From positions 248,001 through 312,000 of the forward strand of contig CAVWUA010000005.1 of NCBI GenBank assembly GCA_963758025.1: 64,000 nt of DNA, in the 5' to 3' direction. Numbering within the stretch: position 1 is the stretch's first letter; every line of letters begins with the position of its first letter. Shown here piece after piece: positions 63,988-64,000 of this stretch. Made by a program: the position numbers and the translations under genes. Source of the stretch: CAVWUA01 sp963758025 (GTDB taxonomy: Bacteria > Planctomycetota > Planctomycetia > Isosphaerales > Isosphaeraceae). The notes under the pieces were generated by a model. The model saw only the letters and a program-made list of their open reading frames with translations. It did no database searches and was not told the origin of the DNA.

Positions 63988-64000
63988 ATGGGCGACAAGG
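63988..64000 (+). CDS. Start of a gene cut by the window end
   Basis: ATG at 63988 follows gggagcggag at a suitable distance. Only Met-Gly-Asp-Lys is readable, so nothing can be said about the product. Confidence 0.35.

Overview
This 64 kb window is GC-rich, gene-dense bacterial chromosome. The gene content points to a planctomycete: a DUF1501 protein paired with a DUF1549/DUF1553 protein, a DUF1080 (3-keto-disaccharide hydrolase) gene, a secreted sulfatase beside a ceramidase-like gene, a Ser/Thr kinase fused to a beta-helix, and a double-length tandem UvrA of the type also known in Chlamydia. The high GC and repertoire would suit Isosphaeraceae, but that rank is inference. I saw no rRNA, tRNA, CRISPR array, insertion sequence or phage module.

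Layout. 0-8.5 kb: the end of a thioredoxin-like gene, then a tandem uvrA on the minus strand with a good promoter, and a small cytochrome-like gene. 8.7-12.6 kb: a PLD-type cardiolipin synthase, a membrane protein and an endonuclease/exonuclease/phosphatase protein on plus, facing a DUF2238 membrane protein. 12.7-20.2 kb: a tight minus-strand surface-glycan operon (family 2 glycosyltransferase, CDP-alcohol phosphotransferase, second family 2 enzyme, methyltransferase, polysaccharide deacetylase, GT4 enzyme, heptosyltransferase). 20.3-28.1 kb: carbohydrate and general metabolism (TIM-barrel epimerase, acyl-CoA dehydrogenase, Nudix, DUF1080 plus aldo/keto reductase, DUF1501/DUF1549-1553). 28.6-35 kb: an MsbA-like ABC exporter, then a glycosyltransferase, a tandem WaaP-type kinase and a lipoprotein metallopeptidase. 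35-47.8 kb: ceramidase-like protein, sulfatase, Ser/Thr kinase with beta-helix, epimerase, a GGDEF/EAL enzyme, an SMP-30 protein and an MscS channel. 47.9-59.4 kb: a GH38-related protein, a DUF480/AhpD-like pair, an epimerase, the overlapping pabB-pabC-nif3 run, an alcohol dehydrogenase-like gene and a sulfurtransferase. 59.6-63.8 kb: a three-subunit molybdenum hydroxylase resembling periplasmic PaoABC, with a 78-residue Cys-rich protein.

How the genes work together. The glycan operon, the ABC exporter and the tandem kinase look like parts of one envelope biosynthesis and export programme (inference). PabB and PabC make p-aminobenzoate for folate, and the overlapping Nif3 gene may belong to that pathway. 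The molybdenum hydroxylase has a Tat signal only on its iron-sulfur subunit, so the complex is probably exported already folded.

Quality warning. About 20 of the roughly 48 genes need one or more frame corrections, about 31 in total. Nearly all are explained by one base gained or lost, often in a G/C run, and conserved motifs continue on both sides. I treat these as base-level assembly errors, not pseudogenes. Coordinates of such genes span the whole reconstructed gene.
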